Source of the DNA: Nissolia schottii
Taxonomy: Eukaryota; Streptophyta; Magnoliopsida; Fabales; Fabaceae
Assembly: GCA_003254905.1 (NCBI GenBank)
Contig: QANU01008920.1
Location: forward strand, 1 to 64,000
Direction: 5' to 3'
Length of the DNA stretch: 64,000 nucleotides
Shown here: positions 35,901 to 47,300 of the stretch, in pieces
How positions within the stretch are numbered: position 1 is the stretch's first letter
Layout of the letters: every line of letters begins with the position of its first letter
Program-made: the position numbers and the translations under genes
Notes under the pieces: model-generated
Seen by the model: the letters and a program-made list of their open reading frames with translations, nothing else
Told to the model about the DNA's origin: nothing
The model's database searches: none

Positions 35901-38471
35901 ACAATAAAAAATACCATAACATAGTATGACAAAAGTTCAAGACTGATATTTTTTTAAAATAATTTTGAAAGTAAATATAAAAGAATAAAAAAAAATGTAT
36001 ATCATAAATCTGATGGGGGGCCCTTGGCCCATGTGTGCCAGAAGAGAGCAAAGACAAGCGTGGAATCTAGGCCACAAAGCTATAGGCCCAATTGAGGTAT
36101 GCTGAGAGTTGATAAAAGAAAGAGTAATAAGGGCAAATAGGGAAATACGGCACAAGGAGAATCAGAGAAAAATATTGGAGGAGGAAAGCATAATGATTTT
36201 GGACAGGTGCCACCCAAAAAAGGCAGGTGTGGTACGGGTTTAGGGAGAAGAGGAATGACAATATGTAATGGGAAGAGGACAAGAGAGGTTATCAGATATT
36301 ATGGGTAGTGAAGGGCGGCCTAGGCCAATTTGGGCAAAGAGAAGCACAGTGCTTCCTCCGATTGTCGCTATCCTTTCCTCCTAGCAGTTTTATCAGCATT
36401 CTACCATTCCAGTAAGCGAGCATTGCTACAAACCAGTAATTTTCCAGTGAATATATGTTTGAATTTGATTCTATAAAAAAAAATAGTGATACAAAGCTCT
36501 TTCTGCCTGTAATTAATACCTCCTGTGCTATGTTACTAAAGATGATCATTGTCCAAGTTAGCATGATAACAACATGAAATCATAGCACTACAAGTAATAT
36601 TTTGAAACAAACAAGAGCAACACGACAGCCTGTAAAACCAAGTACAAAGCTGTGATCTTGTGAATTCAGCCTACCAGCAGCTGATATCATTCTGGTAACT
36701 TCCCTTTGGAAGAGATTGGCAAAGAAACTTTTGTTACCATCACTTCATTAACTTGACAGGAAACATCTAATCCTAGCACAGTTAATGTTAATGACCACTT
36801 GTGAAACATCATTTTGAAAACTTTCAGTCAAGAAGGTTTCAAGATTTTAACATTTTATCCAGTTAACTAAGTAAACATTGTGGTCAAACTAACCAAAATA
36901 CATTACAAGCCATCCAGATTGTGGGGGTGGGAATCACCATGTCCTACATCCCTTATAAAGAGAAGAAAGGAAATTCAAAGGCATACCACATACACGTGCC
37001 CAGAAAAAATACCCTTTATATGCTAAATATATCAAGGAAAAGGTATCAAAATGAAGCCTGTGAACTGTTGATGACATTCTACAGAACTACAATACATCAT
37101 TCTAACTCAAACCAACATAAAATATCGGGGAAATATATGACTAACTGAACAATTTCATGAGTAGGGAAAGAGATGATAATAACGTCAATAGCTACATATT
37201 ATAACACAGACTAGTGTTCTCAAAAAAGAAGTTTTTTGTTTCATGGTAAATTTTCTCCAATCTCATAAAATAAAAGTGTGTCCAATACTATATTGATCCT
37301 TGTACAAAGAAGTAAAAGCTAAGACAAATCACAATATATAAGTCATCATTTGTCTCATACTTTGAATCTCGACGAGGACAGAGTGCATCTATTTCATCTA
37401 TAAAGATAATTGATGACTTGCCCAAAGCTACATGAGAAGATGCCTCAGCAAAAGCCTCTCGGAGAATTTTCTCACTTTCACCAGCATGTGCTCTATGAAC
37501 TGAATGTGGACTGCAAACCACAAGCAGACAAACAATGACAACCAACTGTCTCAGATCAAAGAACTGTGTAACACAAGATTCACATACCAAGACATCCAAA
37601 AGACAAGTACCTGATAATTGTCAAATGTGCCCCACATTCCCGGACCACAGCACGAACCAAACTTGTCTGCAATAACATGTTCATACAAGCAGACACAGGT
37701 AATTTTAAATTTCATAAGCATAGCATGATCAACCCATATTAGGACATCATATTATCATCTAATTTACGCTGAATTACTAGTCCATGTGGAAAGATCGACG
37801 CAAAAACTTAGATTAACTCTAAATTGAGCAATTTTAGACTGTTATCAATGCTCCGTATAAGGCACTGCTCATAAAATCCATATAAATTAGAGAGCAAAGC
37901 CGATAGAACAAAGTATCTCATTGGCCCAAACTAAAACCAGATACCATGCCATTCTTAACATACAGAATGTTCTATTTCACTATAAACATAGTAGAGAATA
38001 TGCAGTACAAAATAAACATAAATAAAAAATAAAAAAGAACATGGAGAAATGTATCTCCACCTAATCAAATTCATATCGAAAATAAACTCTCCATGTTGAT
38101 AACTAATGGGATGGAAAAATAAACATGCCTTGTATAACTAACAAAAAGGTTCATTCAAAGATTTTACCTTTCCAGTGCCTGGTGGACCATACAGCAGCAA
38201 CCCTCGTGGCCACTGAGAAAGTAATTGGTGGTTAGAAAGAACAAGACACGCACAGTTAAAAAGAAGTGAAATCGTGAAAGGCAAAGTGAAAGAAAAAAAA
38301 CTGAACTTTAAGGCCAAGCTTCTGAGCTTCGAGAGAAAATTGGCGAGGGAATATGATGAGTTCTCTGAGGGCTTGAAGAGCTTCGGCGTTGCCACCAATG
38401 GCTTGTTCAGCCCTCCACTGGTTGCTGCAATCATCATTACTGCTTTTGCTTTTGCTGTTGCTGCTTTCCAT
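26909..38471 (-). CDS. CDC48B: Cell division control protein 48 homolog B (two-domain AAA ATPase)
   Basis: CDC48B is a plant type II AAA ATPase that lacks the CDC48 N-domain. Twelve coding exons were placed: 38471-38307, 38212-38168, 37666-37611, 37510-37361, 35777-35673, 34400-34301, 31286-31002, 30927-30758, 29982-29854, 29445-29358, 27723-27646 and 27382-26909. All have GT-AG introns and compatible phases, totalling 614 residues (the Arabidopsis protein is about 600). D1 has Walker A GPPGTGKT (64-71) and Walker B IIFIDEID (123-130). D2 has Walker A GPPGCSKT (334-341), the CDC48B-type variant, and Walker B IIFFDEVD (389-396). A hydrophobic segment near the C-terminus (about 581-602) is probably a tail anchor. 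D2 has GRLGL where relatives have GRFDL after ALxRP. The start is the ATG giving MESSNS, matching the family. Introns span 9.7 kb because of inserted repeats, including antisense Copia and LINE remnants, yet no exon is damaged. Confidence 0.93.
27896..29265 (+). mobile_element. LINE (non-LTR retrotransposon) remnant in CDC48B intron 10
   Basis: It lies antisense to the host gene. 27896-28690 codes a degenerate endonuclease/exonuclease/phosphatase domain ([43 protein letters not shown]), broken by stops and frame changes. 28920-29237 codes the typical LINE C-terminus ([16 protein letters not shown] then [14 protein letters not shown], ending [10 protein letters not shown]). The reverse transcriptase between them is deleted. 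The TTGTTGTATTGATGA tail resembles the simple tails of plant LINEs. Confidence 0.85.
30135..30370. repeat. MITE-like inverted repeat in CDC48B intron 8
   Basis: The left arm CAGCACTTTCTGATTTTGG and the inverse of the right arm TAGCACTTCTTGATTTTGG match, followed on both sides by GTCyCTsAAAATAAT-type sequence. Size is about 235 bp, no coding potential. It resembles the abundant plant repeats whose ends read like TTTTGGTCC. Confidence 0.5.
31351..33657 (+). mobile_element. Ty1/Copia LTR retrotransposon remnant in CDC48B intron 6
   Basis: It lies antisense to CDC48B. The left LTR fragment 31351-31470 starts TGTTAGAATATG and the right LTR fragment 33576-33657 ends CTCTCAACA. They overlap only in ATATAAATCAGACTCC. 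A polypurine-like AAGGGGAGTG precedes the right LTR, and the flanks ATTTC and AATTC could be a 5-bp duplication with one change. Internal sequence keeps the end of the integrase region ([14 protein letters not shown]), parts of reverse transcriptase ([16 protein letters not shown] near 32612-32635; [12 protein letters not shown]) and RNase H ([30 protein letters not shown]). Gag, protease and most of integrase are missing and the frame is broken repeatedly, so the copy is dead. Confidence 0.9.
33950..34185. repeat. MITE-like inverted repeat in CDC48B intron 6
   Basis: The left end TGCTCAAATGAATCCTC with AAAACTAGTCCTTC and the inverse of the right end CACTCAAATTAGTTCTCC with AAAATAGTCCTC are matching arms. 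It is non-coding and about 230 bp, the same general type as 38786-39254. Confidence 0.5.
35062..35535. repeat. Dispersed repeat copy 1 (CDC48B intron 5)
   Basis: About 430 bases match a second copy at 43600-44075 in the same orientation. Shared stretches include ATAATTATTTATATTAT, TAATATTTGATAG and CAATTTGGTAAAAA. Ends related to GGGAAAGTTTG and CCAAACATTC look like those of plant hAT-type MITEs. No coding potential. Confidence 0.6.
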
Positions 38472-38785
38472 CTGAGAACACATAGCATATGCGGGAGAAG
38501 CAGAGAGTAGAGGTAGCCGTCGTTGGCTCGCCGCTGCTGCTCTCGTGTTTGCGTTGTCACTAGTGAGGCGGTGGGAAGAGAGTGTAGTGGCGGATCAGAT
38601 TCTCGGCGGCAGAAGAGAGGTTTTGGGTGCGGCTGTGTCTAAGTCGATAATTAAGTCAGGTGGTGTCGGGGCCTTTGGCCCGACCCGTATAAAGTGATCA
38701 TTATTTGTATTATTCGTATTAAATTATTAATTATTAATATTATTATCATCATTATTATATTATTATTATTATTATAATTAACAAT
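38472..38785 (-). promoter_or_regulatory. 5' UTR and promoter region of CDC48B
   Basis: The 200 bases upstream of the start are GC-richer (minus strand CCGCCGAGAATCTGATCC, CTACACTCTCTTCCCACCGCC), as expected of a plant 5' leader. From about 38695 the sequence turns into an ATT repeat tract. No clear TATA box was found. Confidence 0.4.
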
Positions 38786-39254
38786 GGCAAAACACTATTT
38801 TGGTCCTCCCGTTATACTCATTTATTCAATTCAGTCATGTATTTCTCAAAAAAATTAATTTTAGTCTTTTATTCGTTAATAGCCAATCATTTTAGTATTT
38901 TGTTAATCCATTAGTTTTACCACTAACAGAAAGTATTGATGTGGTTTTAAAAGTGTCAAAAAAAAGTCATTTTGGCGCACAAAAAAAATCAATTTTTTTG
39001 GGCTTACCCAAAACGATGTCATTTTGAGTTGCCTCAATCCCTCATGAAAAAAAAAAATGCCATGTCAAAATAATTTCGTTTTGGCCTCTTAACGGTCACA
39101 TCAACACTGTTTATTAGTGGAGGAACTAAGGGATTAAGGAAGGACTAAAGTGAAAGGCAATTTACAAATAGAGGACCAAATTAATTTTTTTGAAAACTAC
39201 ATGACTTTATTGAATAAATAACAATAATTAGAGGACTAAAAGAGTATTTTAACC
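38786..39254. mobile_element. MITE with about 100-bp terminal inverted repeats
   Basis: The left arm GGCAAAACACTATTTTGGTC and the inverse of the right arm GGTTAAAATACTCTTTTAGTCC match and continue through TTTATTCAAT(T/A)(C/A)AGTCATGTA and CAAAAAAATTAATTT. The interior is non-coding. Ends and length fit Mutator-type plant MITEs. No convincing target duplication. Confidence 0.65.
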
Positions 39255-39548
39255 TAAAAGCAAATTAGATCTCATTCTATTATTATAATTTGGCTTTATT
39301 AGATTCAAAATCTATTCTACTTTTCATCTATCCTGCTTCATTAAAGACATAGTCATACCTCCTTCTTTGTTTCAAATCTAAGCACCTAACATTTCATCTC
39401 TTTGTCTTCTAATCTTCGTCTTCTCGTGCCACCACGATTTGTGCTTCTTCTTGTGCAATCTCACTGAATACGAATTATCGTCATAGCATTTGATTATATT
39501 ACCTTTTAATTTGTTTTCTCTTGTCATATCACCTCAATTTTTTTGGTT

Positions 39549-41030
39549 GTGTAACATCCCATTTGTTCGTAATACAGAATACTATATTTCAATACAGTAA
39601 CCAACGATTAGCATTATACTATTAATCGAGTATATGTTTGAACTAGACAACCACATAATAAAATATAATATTTCAGTCAACTAACAAGACCAAAAAATTG
39701 TTAGTGCCAAAAACCAGTCAATCAATCAATTGGTCCAACAATCAATTGCCTGCCCTACTAACTCAACCCTCATACCAAATACCCAAAGAGGTGTCTCAGA
39801 TCCAGTTTACATATTCCTAGAGTGTCTAGAGTAGTGTCGTTATTATTTTGCGTCAATTCTGAAACTTTTGACAATTCGTCAATCAGAGTTATGGTTCGAA
39901 AGTTAGATTTTGGCTCACTTGTCCCCGTGGCCAACTTTTTCTCTACTTGAAGTCCCCTACAAACCAAAGATATGTGGGACCTAATCCCATATTATTCCAG
40001 TCATAATTATCTTTTATGATCTCAATATAACATCATAAAGATAAAAGGTTTCTTTTTAGTTTACTAAGCCTCCTTGAATCGCGTATTTATCACTTCTATG
40101 ACACACTAGACATGTCAACATCACTTTTTTCCTCTCTTTTTCCCTCAGTCAACTTAACATTTCTCTCCTTTTATTTTCCCTATTTCATTTTCACTCCACT
40201 CTCGTTTTTCTCACAAAGTTTCAAGAGCCAAGTTCACCTACTTTCAAATTATCTCTTCTCTCTCATCAACAACCACTAAAAAACTCCATAACCACCACCT
40301 CCACCACCACAAGTCTATCTCCCCTCATTTTAACCATCATATACTTCTCAAATCATCATACTTTCTTCACAAAAGTTGAAGTCCCCATCCTCCTTTTCAC
40401 TACTCTATACACATATGGGCTCAATTCTTTGTCTATGCCTTCCATGTTCACATATGTGACTCTCCATGTCATTTCCTACAAGAAAATGTGTAAAACACCA
40501 CCATACAATCTCCTTTAAGTTTTGGCCATGCAGGGATCTTAGGGCTCTCCATGTTTATTTTCACTTCTAGTCACATATTTGAGTTACTAGTAAGATCTAA
40601 TAGTTTTTCAAGAAGAGGTTTTATGACAAAATGTGTTTTCCAAATTGGTTATATTTCTACCCATGGTTGTTCTTAAGCCTCCCTTAAGTTGTTTTTGAAT
40701 CCAAGTTCATATTTGGTTTCTTTGCCAAAGTCCAAGCCTTTTTCATGAAGCAATTTTTGGTCATAAATGAGTTTTGTGATAAGTTAGGTTTTCATGAGTG
40801 CATTTTGGTTTTTAGAGGTTTTTAGAGCTAGAAAATGATTTTGTGAAAAGTGTTTATGATTTTAGAATCGTCAAGAGAGTTGATGATTTCAAGCTAAAAA
40901 CGTCAAGAGAATTGGCGATTTCAAGTTGAAAACATCAAGAGAGTTGACAATTTCAAGCCAAAAACGCTAATAGAGTTGACGCTTTCAAGCCAAAAACGTC
41001 AACTGATTTAGAAACAGGGGCACTATAGTA
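39549..41030 (+). repeat. LTR-like dispersed repeat, copy 1 (truncated)
   Basis: It starts TGTAACATCCCATTTG and matches the copy at 49592 over a collinear series of blocks: the TATTAATCG/CATATATATGTTTGAAC region, AGTCAACT, TCTCAGATCCAGTTTACAT, CTAGAGTGTCTAGAGTA, TCTGAAACTTTTGACAATTC, GGTTCGAAAGTTAG and later CATATACTTCTCAAATC...TTCACAAAA. A shared sharp left boundary and TG start suggest the 5' end of a long LTR. The right boundary is uncertain because homology fades before about 41030. Confidence 0.55.
40866..41005. repeat. Short tandem repeat array, about 36-bp unit
   Basis: About four diverged copies of a unit built on AACGTCAAGAGAGTTGACG followed by ATTTCAAGCCAAA lie head to tail inside the LTR-like repeat. 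The other copy of the repeat (49592-52848) does not obviously have this array. Confidence 0.6.
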
Positions 41031-41125
41031 AAAAGTCCTAATTATTCAACAAAGAAGTAACGAGAGAGACGACAAGGTAGAAATGGGGAATAAAAAGTGG
41101 GCCATGAAGGTTACTAATTAAGATT

Positions 41126-41275
41126 GAGACCAAATTCCCTGTCTTATGAGTTCAGATAACAAAATAAAAAACAAAAATGGTTGTAACTCTCAACCATCGT
41201 TCCCTTTCTTACCAGTTCATACAACAAAATAAAAAACAAAAAATGGTTGACTCTCAACCACCGTCACCGCCACCC
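41126..41275. repeat. Direct tandem duplication, about 75-bp unit
   Basis: Two copies share CAGTTCATA/GAGTTCAGATA, ACAAAATAAAAAACAAAAA and TGGTTG followed by ACTCTCAACCA. Non-coding. Confidence 0.6.
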
Positions 41276-43599
41276 ACCCCACTCGTTCTGTTGCTATAGC
41301 TATTAAAAGAGCTCCACTGCATCTCGTGCGTACCACTAGTTACTAGAGAAGTCGGCTTCTAAAAGAACTTCTACTTTTCAAAATGAAAAATAAAAGATAA
41401 TGTTCTCAATTTTACTATTCCTTAAAAATTATGAGATAAGATAAATATCATGTGTAATCAATACAGAAATTGAAAACATTGTCCTCTACTTTCCATTTTA
41501 AAAAGTAATAAAAATTAGAGGATCCTAATCCCTTGCAAGAGAAGCTTCTATTGTCATTGAGCTTTCATCCGAAAGAATGTCGCCGCTCCTAGTACACTAC
41601 TGGTGCCATGCTACTGCTTCCCCACTCCAACGTCGCCTTTGCATTCAATGTTGTCACGTGTTGCCTTTGGTCCCCTTTCACGAGTTTTGGTAATGGTGGG
41701 TCATGGCTATGATAGATACGCAAGGGAGGAGGGCCCGGTGACAACAACTTGATGGTGGTGCCAAAGACCAGCTGAGATGGGGAAGAAGGCTTCTATAGAT
41801 GGGGAATAAGGAAGCGGCACAATTGGTTTTCACTTTTTTTTTTACGTTAAATTTTTGTTTTAAATATTAAATTTGATATCAAAGTTTTAAAATGTCAAAA
41901 TTAAATTGATGTTCAAAATTCTCAAGACTGAATTAACGTCAAATTAATAAATGTCAAGACCAATTTGAATATTTATTTACTCATAAAACAACTTTAGGTA
42001 CCTATTAGAGAAACTACTTGGTCATCAACGTCAATGATAGCTTTATGTGACCCTCATTCCAGGAATCAAGCAAGAATTCCACAGTTCATTTTCTGTAGCA
42101 TTGAGCTCGGACCCCTCGGTCACATGACATTTATTATTCTTGCGCTAGTATAGGAATAAATCTCTCTCTAAGGCTAAGGAAACAGGAAACTTATCTACTG
42201 GTAGTAATGCCCTAAGGCTAAGGTTAGTAAGGACAGAATGCACGTGTTTCTCAAATCCTTTCCTCTTTTCTTTTCTTTTTTTGTCTGAGTGTTTCTCAAA
42301 TTCTATTAGTTAGTTGTAAGCAAATACTCATAACACTAGCAAAAACAAAATGGTCCGAATTAACTCTGCAATTCTCACTTCACAAAACATAGGCAATATC
42401 CTTCTCGGAAGTAATCTTGTACATAACCTATGGCAAAGAGTGCGACAGCTGCCTCTGTCCATATTGTCAAACGGCAGTCGGTAAAAGTGGATGGAAGAAA
42501 AACCATAACAAAAGAAAGGAGGAGACACCATTTACAGTGAAGATCCGTTCCAGGCTTTACACGTTTGACTCACTGTTGCACATCATGCTGAATGTTCCTG
42601 ATTATTGAATCTGATAAAACAAGACAACCATTTCGAATCAATTAAGGCAAAATGAAATGGAATTATTACAAGACTTAAGTATTCATCCATGAAAAATGAA
42701 ATGCAATAAATACACTCTTCTACTCACCCAATACCAGGAGATAAGATTATCTGTTTTTGGGTTAATACTTATCAAGATAAAATATAATGTAGTCAAGTTA
42801 TCATAGATGGGTAAGCTAATGATACAACTTATAACTGATGGACACATAGTAACCCAAACAAAAAGCACGAGTGGATAGTTTCATTCCTGAGTTCCTCCTC
42901 GCTCCTTGAGTCTGTTCACAAATCAGTTGGTGGTTTTGTGGGGCAGCACACAGAAGTCTCAACTCTATTCAAGCAACATGGATTCCTTTCAGCTAGAAGG
43001 TATAATTTTATGGAGACATTGCAGGTGCTGCAAACTGATAGACCACATTGACAACGTCTATTACCATGGGAGAGGTAATGAAATGAAGGAAGATTCATAC
43101 AAGATGGCAATTATTTGCAACTGAGGGATACGTGGCAAGCCAAATAAAAGCATTAGTAAGACATAAGTAACAGTAAAGAATGTAGACATTGTAATATATC
43201 TGGACTGTTTCTTTACCGACTGAGATCCTCCTCCTTTCTAAGATATTCTCTTCCTATATCTTTCCCTTTGTTCACGAAGCTTGTAATTTAAACATCAATG
43301 GGTAATGGTCCATGAATGCTTGCTCTTTAATGCTCAGTTCATTAATATTTTAGTTACCAAAGCTATTTATGTTGTTTATATGATTTAATTCTGTGAGATT
43401 GCATAAGCTACCATTAAATAACTCTGAGGCACTCAAAAGTTCTTTTTGTACAACATACCCAATAAAAGGTTTCCAAAGATGAACAAAAGTGTTGCAACTG
43501 TGTTTCAGTAAAAGACCCAAAATTTTCAATTATATTTCAACCTCTCATCTAAAACGTGTCAAATTCTCCTAGGAAAGTTTTGCAATTTGCTTCAAACTT
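41276..43599. other. Intergenic region between CDC48B and KNL2
   Basis: No gene is recognised. Short frames at 42328-42531 (minus) and 42906-43124 (plus and minus) have slightly higher GC but no family resemblance. They could be decayed exons or an extended 3' region of KNL2, but I cannot support either. Confidence 0.35.
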
Positions 43600-44075
43600 A
43601 TAAGCTCTTTAGTGTGTTTGAGAAAACTGAAAAATTAAATTTATTACAATAATCGCTTATTACAATAATCACTTTTCTGTATAATCGATTATGTGAGAAC
43701 CAATTTATGTTTCGATCCTTTAGTTAAAAAGTGATTTTAAGAAAACCTTTTTGTTTGGATTGTATAAAAAAATTGCTTTTGCATAGTAAAATTACTAAAA
43801 AGGATATGAAATAATTATTTATATTATTTAATATTTGATAGTTAGGGTCAATTTGGTAAAAATATAACATTGTGTGTTACTATTCAAAACAGCTTTTATA
43901 ACAAAATGTCCAAAAAAAAGTAGCTTTAGATTATTATGGCAAAACAACTGAAATTTACCTAAAGAAAGCTGTTGCTTATTTCACACAATCTTCCCAAACA
44001 TGTTTGATTTTGTCAAAACAGCTTTTGTTGAAAATAAAAGCTGTTCCACAAGCTTCCCAAACATTCTACTTCCTT
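43600..44075. repeat. Dispersed repeat copy 2 (3' of KNL2)
   Basis: Second copy of the repeat seen in CDC48B intron 5 (35062-35535). Shared blocks are AATCGATTATGTGAGAACCAATTTAT-like sequence, GATATGAAATAATTATTTAT, TAATATTTGATAGTTAGGGT and the AACAGCTTTT motifs. It ends in CTTCCCAAACATTC, as hAT-type MITEs often do. Confidence 0.6.
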
Positions 44076-44308
44076 AACTTTTCCTTAGATTGACCCCCAC
44101 TTCCAACAAATTTTGTGAGTTACAGCATAAAAGTAGACACAGATCAGGCAACATGGAGTAGGACAATTAGACGAATGTAAACTGTAAAGTAATAAGCCAT
44201 CAAAAGTGAGCACAATGCACATTTACTTACCCTAAGAAAATGGCATTCACACAGAAAATTATAATCTTTAACAAGAAAATATTGTTTCACAACAAAACAA
44301 GTACCTGC

Positions 44309-47300
44309 TTAATGATGGTGAAGAACCTTAAACGGTGAATCCAGAGATGCAGCTTCCTGGATTTTGGTAATCTCATGGTCCTGGATGGTAACATATAAAA
44401 AGAAAGAGTTGAAAGATAATATATAGAGATAAACAACCTCTACCCTATCCCACTCCATAAAGAAAACAGATCCAGTATATGCATTTCTTAAAAAGGAGAG
44501 GAAATAGTTATAGTCTGATTACGCCAATCACCCAAGATATCACATACCGCATTATAAATTGGTATCTGATTACGCCAAAACTCTAAGGGTGGTAGAAGCA
44601 ACCTTCCTGCAACATACCCCAAGCATAAAAAAGCTAGTGTTATGTAAATGTAGTAAGCATGCTTTACAAATTAAAGGCAAACAGTAGCATTGGGTGAGAA
44701 GTTTTGGATAACTTGAATGAAAGCGAATGAAAAGCACACAAGTATATCTATTACCTGTAAGCCTAATAAAGTAGTTTTTATGTATAAGCATTTACCAGAT
44801 CTGGATTTTCTGACACTTGATGACAGTGGAGAAACTGTGGATATTTTCTCTTTGCCTCCCTTGATCAAGGGGCTTACATCCCTTTCTTGAGGATGTTTTA
44901 CAGCAGTTGCAAATCCAGTCATTTTTCTTTTACGCGTTGTCGCTTTTGCTTCATCTGTCACTTTCTTTTTCTTAGAACAGCCTTCACTATTTCTAGACAA
45001 AGGTTTAGAAACTCTGGATGCAGAATTTTTAACAAGCTTCTTGAATACCGTGTTTACTTGTCCCAGTGGTTTTAATTGAATGGGTGTTGCTGGACTTTTC
45101 AGTCCCTCTCCATCAAGATTCTCCAAGACCCCCAAAGAAGAGTGTTGCTCTTTATCTGGATGCTTCAGAGGGACTCTAGAAGCACACTTCTGCTGCTGAC
45201 AGACTTTAATGCTATGCGACCTGGTAATACGTCTGTTGCTGCAACTATTGTGAGCAACATTAACCCCACCTGTTATCTCCTTAGATGCATGGCATTCATC
45301 ATCAGGGAATGGCCCCTCATGACCTCCCAAAGCCTCTTCTGGGGATTTTGAAGTTGGAATAGATTTTTCTACACCTGCAACAACAATCAAAACATCAAGT
45401 TGGACAGAGACTCTAGAGAGGAAATGACAAAATGTCAAACAACTATCAGAAATACAAATAATCATACATGCAAATCATTTTGAAGTATGAGCACAAATAT
45501 TTACCATCAGGTAAGATATCTGTATCAATTGTTGATGCTTTGTTTTTAACGAGCTGCTCAGATGGTGTGTTTACTTGTCCCAGTGGTTGTGATTGAACAG
45601 GTGTCACTGGACTTTTCAACCCCTCTCCATCAGGATTATCCAAAGCTCGCTTTGGAAGAATTCTAGAAGCCCGCTTCTTCTGTTGACAGAGTTCAATGCT
45701 ACGCGACCTGCTACTACGTTTGTTGCTGCCACTGCTGTGAGCAAGATTTACCCCATTTGCTACCTCTTTAGATGCATGGCATTCATCTTCAGGGAATGGC
45801 TTCTCATGACTTCCAGAAGCCTCTTCTGGGGATTTTGAAGTTGAAATAGATTTTTCTACACCTGCAACAACAATTAAAACTTCAGGTTGGATACAGAGAC
45901 TCTAACGATAGGAAATGATAAATATCAAACAACTATCAAACATATTAATACAAATAATCATACATGCAAATAATTTATAAGTATGAGCATCAAATATTTA
46001 CCATCACATAAGATCTCTGGATCAATCTCTGATGCTAAGTTTTTAAAAAGCTGCTCAGACAGTGTGTTTTTCTGTCCCAGTGATAGTGATTGAATGGGTG
46101 TCACTGGAATTTTCAGTCCCTCTCCATCATGATTCTCCAAATCCCCTGAGGAATAATGCTGCTCTTTATCTGGATGCTTCGGAGGAACTCTCAAAGCCCG
46201 CCTCTTCTGCTGATAGATTTTAATGTTACGTGACCTGGTACTACGTCTACTGCCGCCACTACCGTGAGCAACATCAACCCCACCAGATATCTCCTTAGGT
46301 GCATGGCATTCATCTTTAGAAAATGGCTTCTCGTGATTTCCTGAGGCCTCTTCTGGGGATTCCAAAGAAGTTGAAATAGATTTATATACACCTGTAACGA
46401 CAATTAAAACACCAAGTTGGATACAGAGACTCTAGAGATGGGAAATGATAAAATATCAGACAAATACGAGACATATTAATACAAATAATCAAATGCGCAA
46501 ATTGATTAGAAGCATCATCGTAATATTTACCATCAGATAAGATATCTGGATCAATTGCTGATGCTAAGTTTTTAATAAGCAGCTCAGATGGTGTGTCTTC
46601 TTGTCCCAGTGATTGTGATTGAGCGGGTGGCGCTGGACTTTTCAGTCCCTCTCCATCACGAGTTTCCAAGGCCCCCAAGGAAGAGTGTTGCTTTTCATCT
46701 GGATGCTTTGGAGGTGCTCCAGAAGCAGGTTGCTTCTGCTGAAGGATTTCAATGTCATGCGACCTGGTTCTACGTCTATTACTGCCACTAACCCCACCCC
46801 TTGTCTCCTTAGACGCATGGCATTCATCTTTGGGTAATGGCTTCACGTGATCTCTCGAGGCCTCTTCTGGGGACTTTGAAGAAGTCGGAGCAGAATTTTC
46901 TACACCTGCAACAACAATTAAAACATCAAGTTGGATACAGCAACTCTGGAGATAGGAAATGATAAAATATCAAACAGCTATAAGACATTTCAATACAAAT
47001 GATTATACATGTAAATCAATTAAAAGCATGCTCTACATATTTACCATCAGTTAAGATCTTTGGATCGATTGTTGATACATTTTCAGGAACCGCACTACCC
47101 AAATAAATGGCAGTCGTAGATTCATCCCTGAACCAATCTACAGCATAGTTTTCCCAGTTTGGAGGAAAGCCAAATATGAAATTATTGAAAACCTGGTGAC
47201 ATCAAAAACAGGAGCAAAAAATTAAACTGGGATAACATCCAATTACACTATCATCCAATTTCATGTTGGCCAGTCATTTAAAAAAGTTAAGTAGTTAACA

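Noticed and set aside
36067..36564. Minus-strand frames in CDC48B intron 4
   Set aside because: No family resemblance, and exons 4 and 5 join cleanly across them.
42328..43124. Short frames on both strands between the dispersed repeat and the intergenic spacer
   Set aside because: No domain, no splice-compatible link to KNL2 and similar length on both strands.
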